Shown in pieces: positions 5,780 through 6,275 of a stretch of DNA of 6,275 bases. The notes under the pieces were generated by a model. That model worked only from the letters and a program-made list of their open reading frames with translations. It ran no database searches and was not told the origin of the DNA. The stretch's first letter is position 1, and each line of letters opens with the position of its first letter. The position numbers and the translations under genes are program-made. Where the stretch lies: positions 1-6,275 of the forward strand of contig CANMAT010000242.1 of assembly GCA_947494865.1 (NCBI GenBank), written 5' to 3'. This DNA comes from Deltaproteobacteria bacterium. Lineage in GTDB: Bacteria; Myxococcota_A; Polyangia; Polyangiales; Ga0077539.

Positions 5780-6275
5780 TCAGCGGGGGAGGTACTCGAA
5801 CGAGCCCGTGACGACGTGGGCGCCGTCGTTCCAGTACTGGGCGAAGGTGACGACGCGCGAGCCCGGCGCCTCGCCCTGCTCGACGTGAACGGTCACGCGG
5901 CTCGGGCTGCCGTCGTAGGTGTACATGCCGCGCCGCGGGCCCACGCACGCGATGGCGCTCGTGAGCCCCGACGACGACGACGCCCCGAGCGTGAAGGTCT
6001 GCAGCGGTGTCGTCGTCCACGACGGGTCGCTGAGCGGTACGCGAAAGGTGAACTGCGTCATCAGCCAGGTTGCGCCGGGGCCGTTGACGGTGTCGAGGCG
6101 CACCTGGCGGCCGCCGCTGTCGATGCGCACCTCGACGTTGTCGACGGAGAAGTCGCGCACGTCGCCCAGTGAGCCCGCGAGCGAGCTGCCTGCTTGAATG
6201 GGCGCCAGTGCGCCCGGCGGCGTAACGCCCGGGCGCGTCGGCGTGGTGAGCGTGTCGGTGTCGTCGCCGAGGCCC
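5780..6275 (-). CDS. Predicted secreted or surface protein of unknown function, 5' end outside the window
   Basis: The reading frame is open from its stop codon (5780-5782) to the right edge, so the gene is partial and its start lies beyond 6275. A GTG at 6158-6160 could start a 126-residue protein, but coding-like sequence continues upstream of it (GDDTDTLTTPTRPGVTPPGA, then LAPIQAGSSLAGSLGD), so it is probably internal. That upstream Asp/Thr/Pro-rich stretch looks like the linker that follows a lipoprotein signal peptide. The rest is beta-rich (VEVRID, RQVRLD, TWLMTQFTFRVPL, SRVTVHVEQG, SRVVTFAQYW), ending in HVVTGSFEYLPR, and has a single Cys in the visible part. No family was recognised. 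It lies 21 nt upstream of the cysteine-repeat lipoprotein on the same strand, which suggests one transcript and an envelope location. Confidence 0.7.
   Translation of the reverse strand, partial: GLGDDTDTLTTPTRPGVTPPGALAPIQAGSSLAGSLGDVRDFSVDNVEVRIDSGGRQVRLDTVNGPGATWLMTQFTFRVPLSDPSWTTTPLQTFTLGASSSSGLTSAIACVGPRRGMYTYDGSPSRVTVHVEQGEAPGSRVVTFAQYWNDGAHVVTGSFEYLPR

Noticed and set aside
5780..6160. GTG at 6158-6160 as the true start of the last leftward gene
   Set aside because: The frame stays open to the window edge with linker-like coding sequence upstream, and no signal peptide follows the GTG, so an internal codon is more likely.

Overview
The window comes from a very G+C-rich bacterial chromosome whose third codon positions are almost all G or C. 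The gene mix points to Myxococcota, probably Polyangia, although no rRNA or other marker gene is present to prove it. Three things support this: a soluble multi-PAS hybrid histidine kinase, several lipoproteins with Asp/Ala/Pro/Thr-rich linkers, and a lipoprotein with paired CGxCG-type cysteine repeats followed by a beta-sandwich domain. This placement is an inference.

Layout. The left 60% is transcribed rightward: a hybrid sensor kinase (24-2714), a lipoprotein with a FAM20/Four-jointed/CotH-like kinase core (2795-3823), and a YghU-type glutathione S-transferase (3890-4759). The right part is transcribed leftward: a 5'-truncated predicted secreted protein that enters from the right edge (5780-6275), then a cysteine-repeat lipoprotein (4766-5758). 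The two blocks converge with only 6 nt between their stop codons. Coding density is very high. No gap exceeds about 80 nt, and no tRNA, rRNA, CRISPR, insertion sequence or prophage signal was seen.

How the genes may work together. The kinase is a cytoplasmic phosphorelay protein with its own receiver and no DNA-binding output, so it probably signals to a partner elsewhere. The second gene encodes an exported, lipid-anchored protein with a kinase-like active site. It lacks the expected nucleotide-binding lysine, which makes it the most interesting protein here. YghU is a disulfide/glutathione enzyme of general redox metabolism and has no obvious tie to its neighbours. The two leftward genes are 21 nt apart, look co-transcribed, and are both predicted to act at the cell envelope.

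No complete new multi-gene system is evident. The main candidates for follow-up are the kinase-like lipoprotein, the degenerate receiver at the front of the hybrid kinase, the exactly periodic 16-cysteine module, and a nested inverted repeat between the first two genes.
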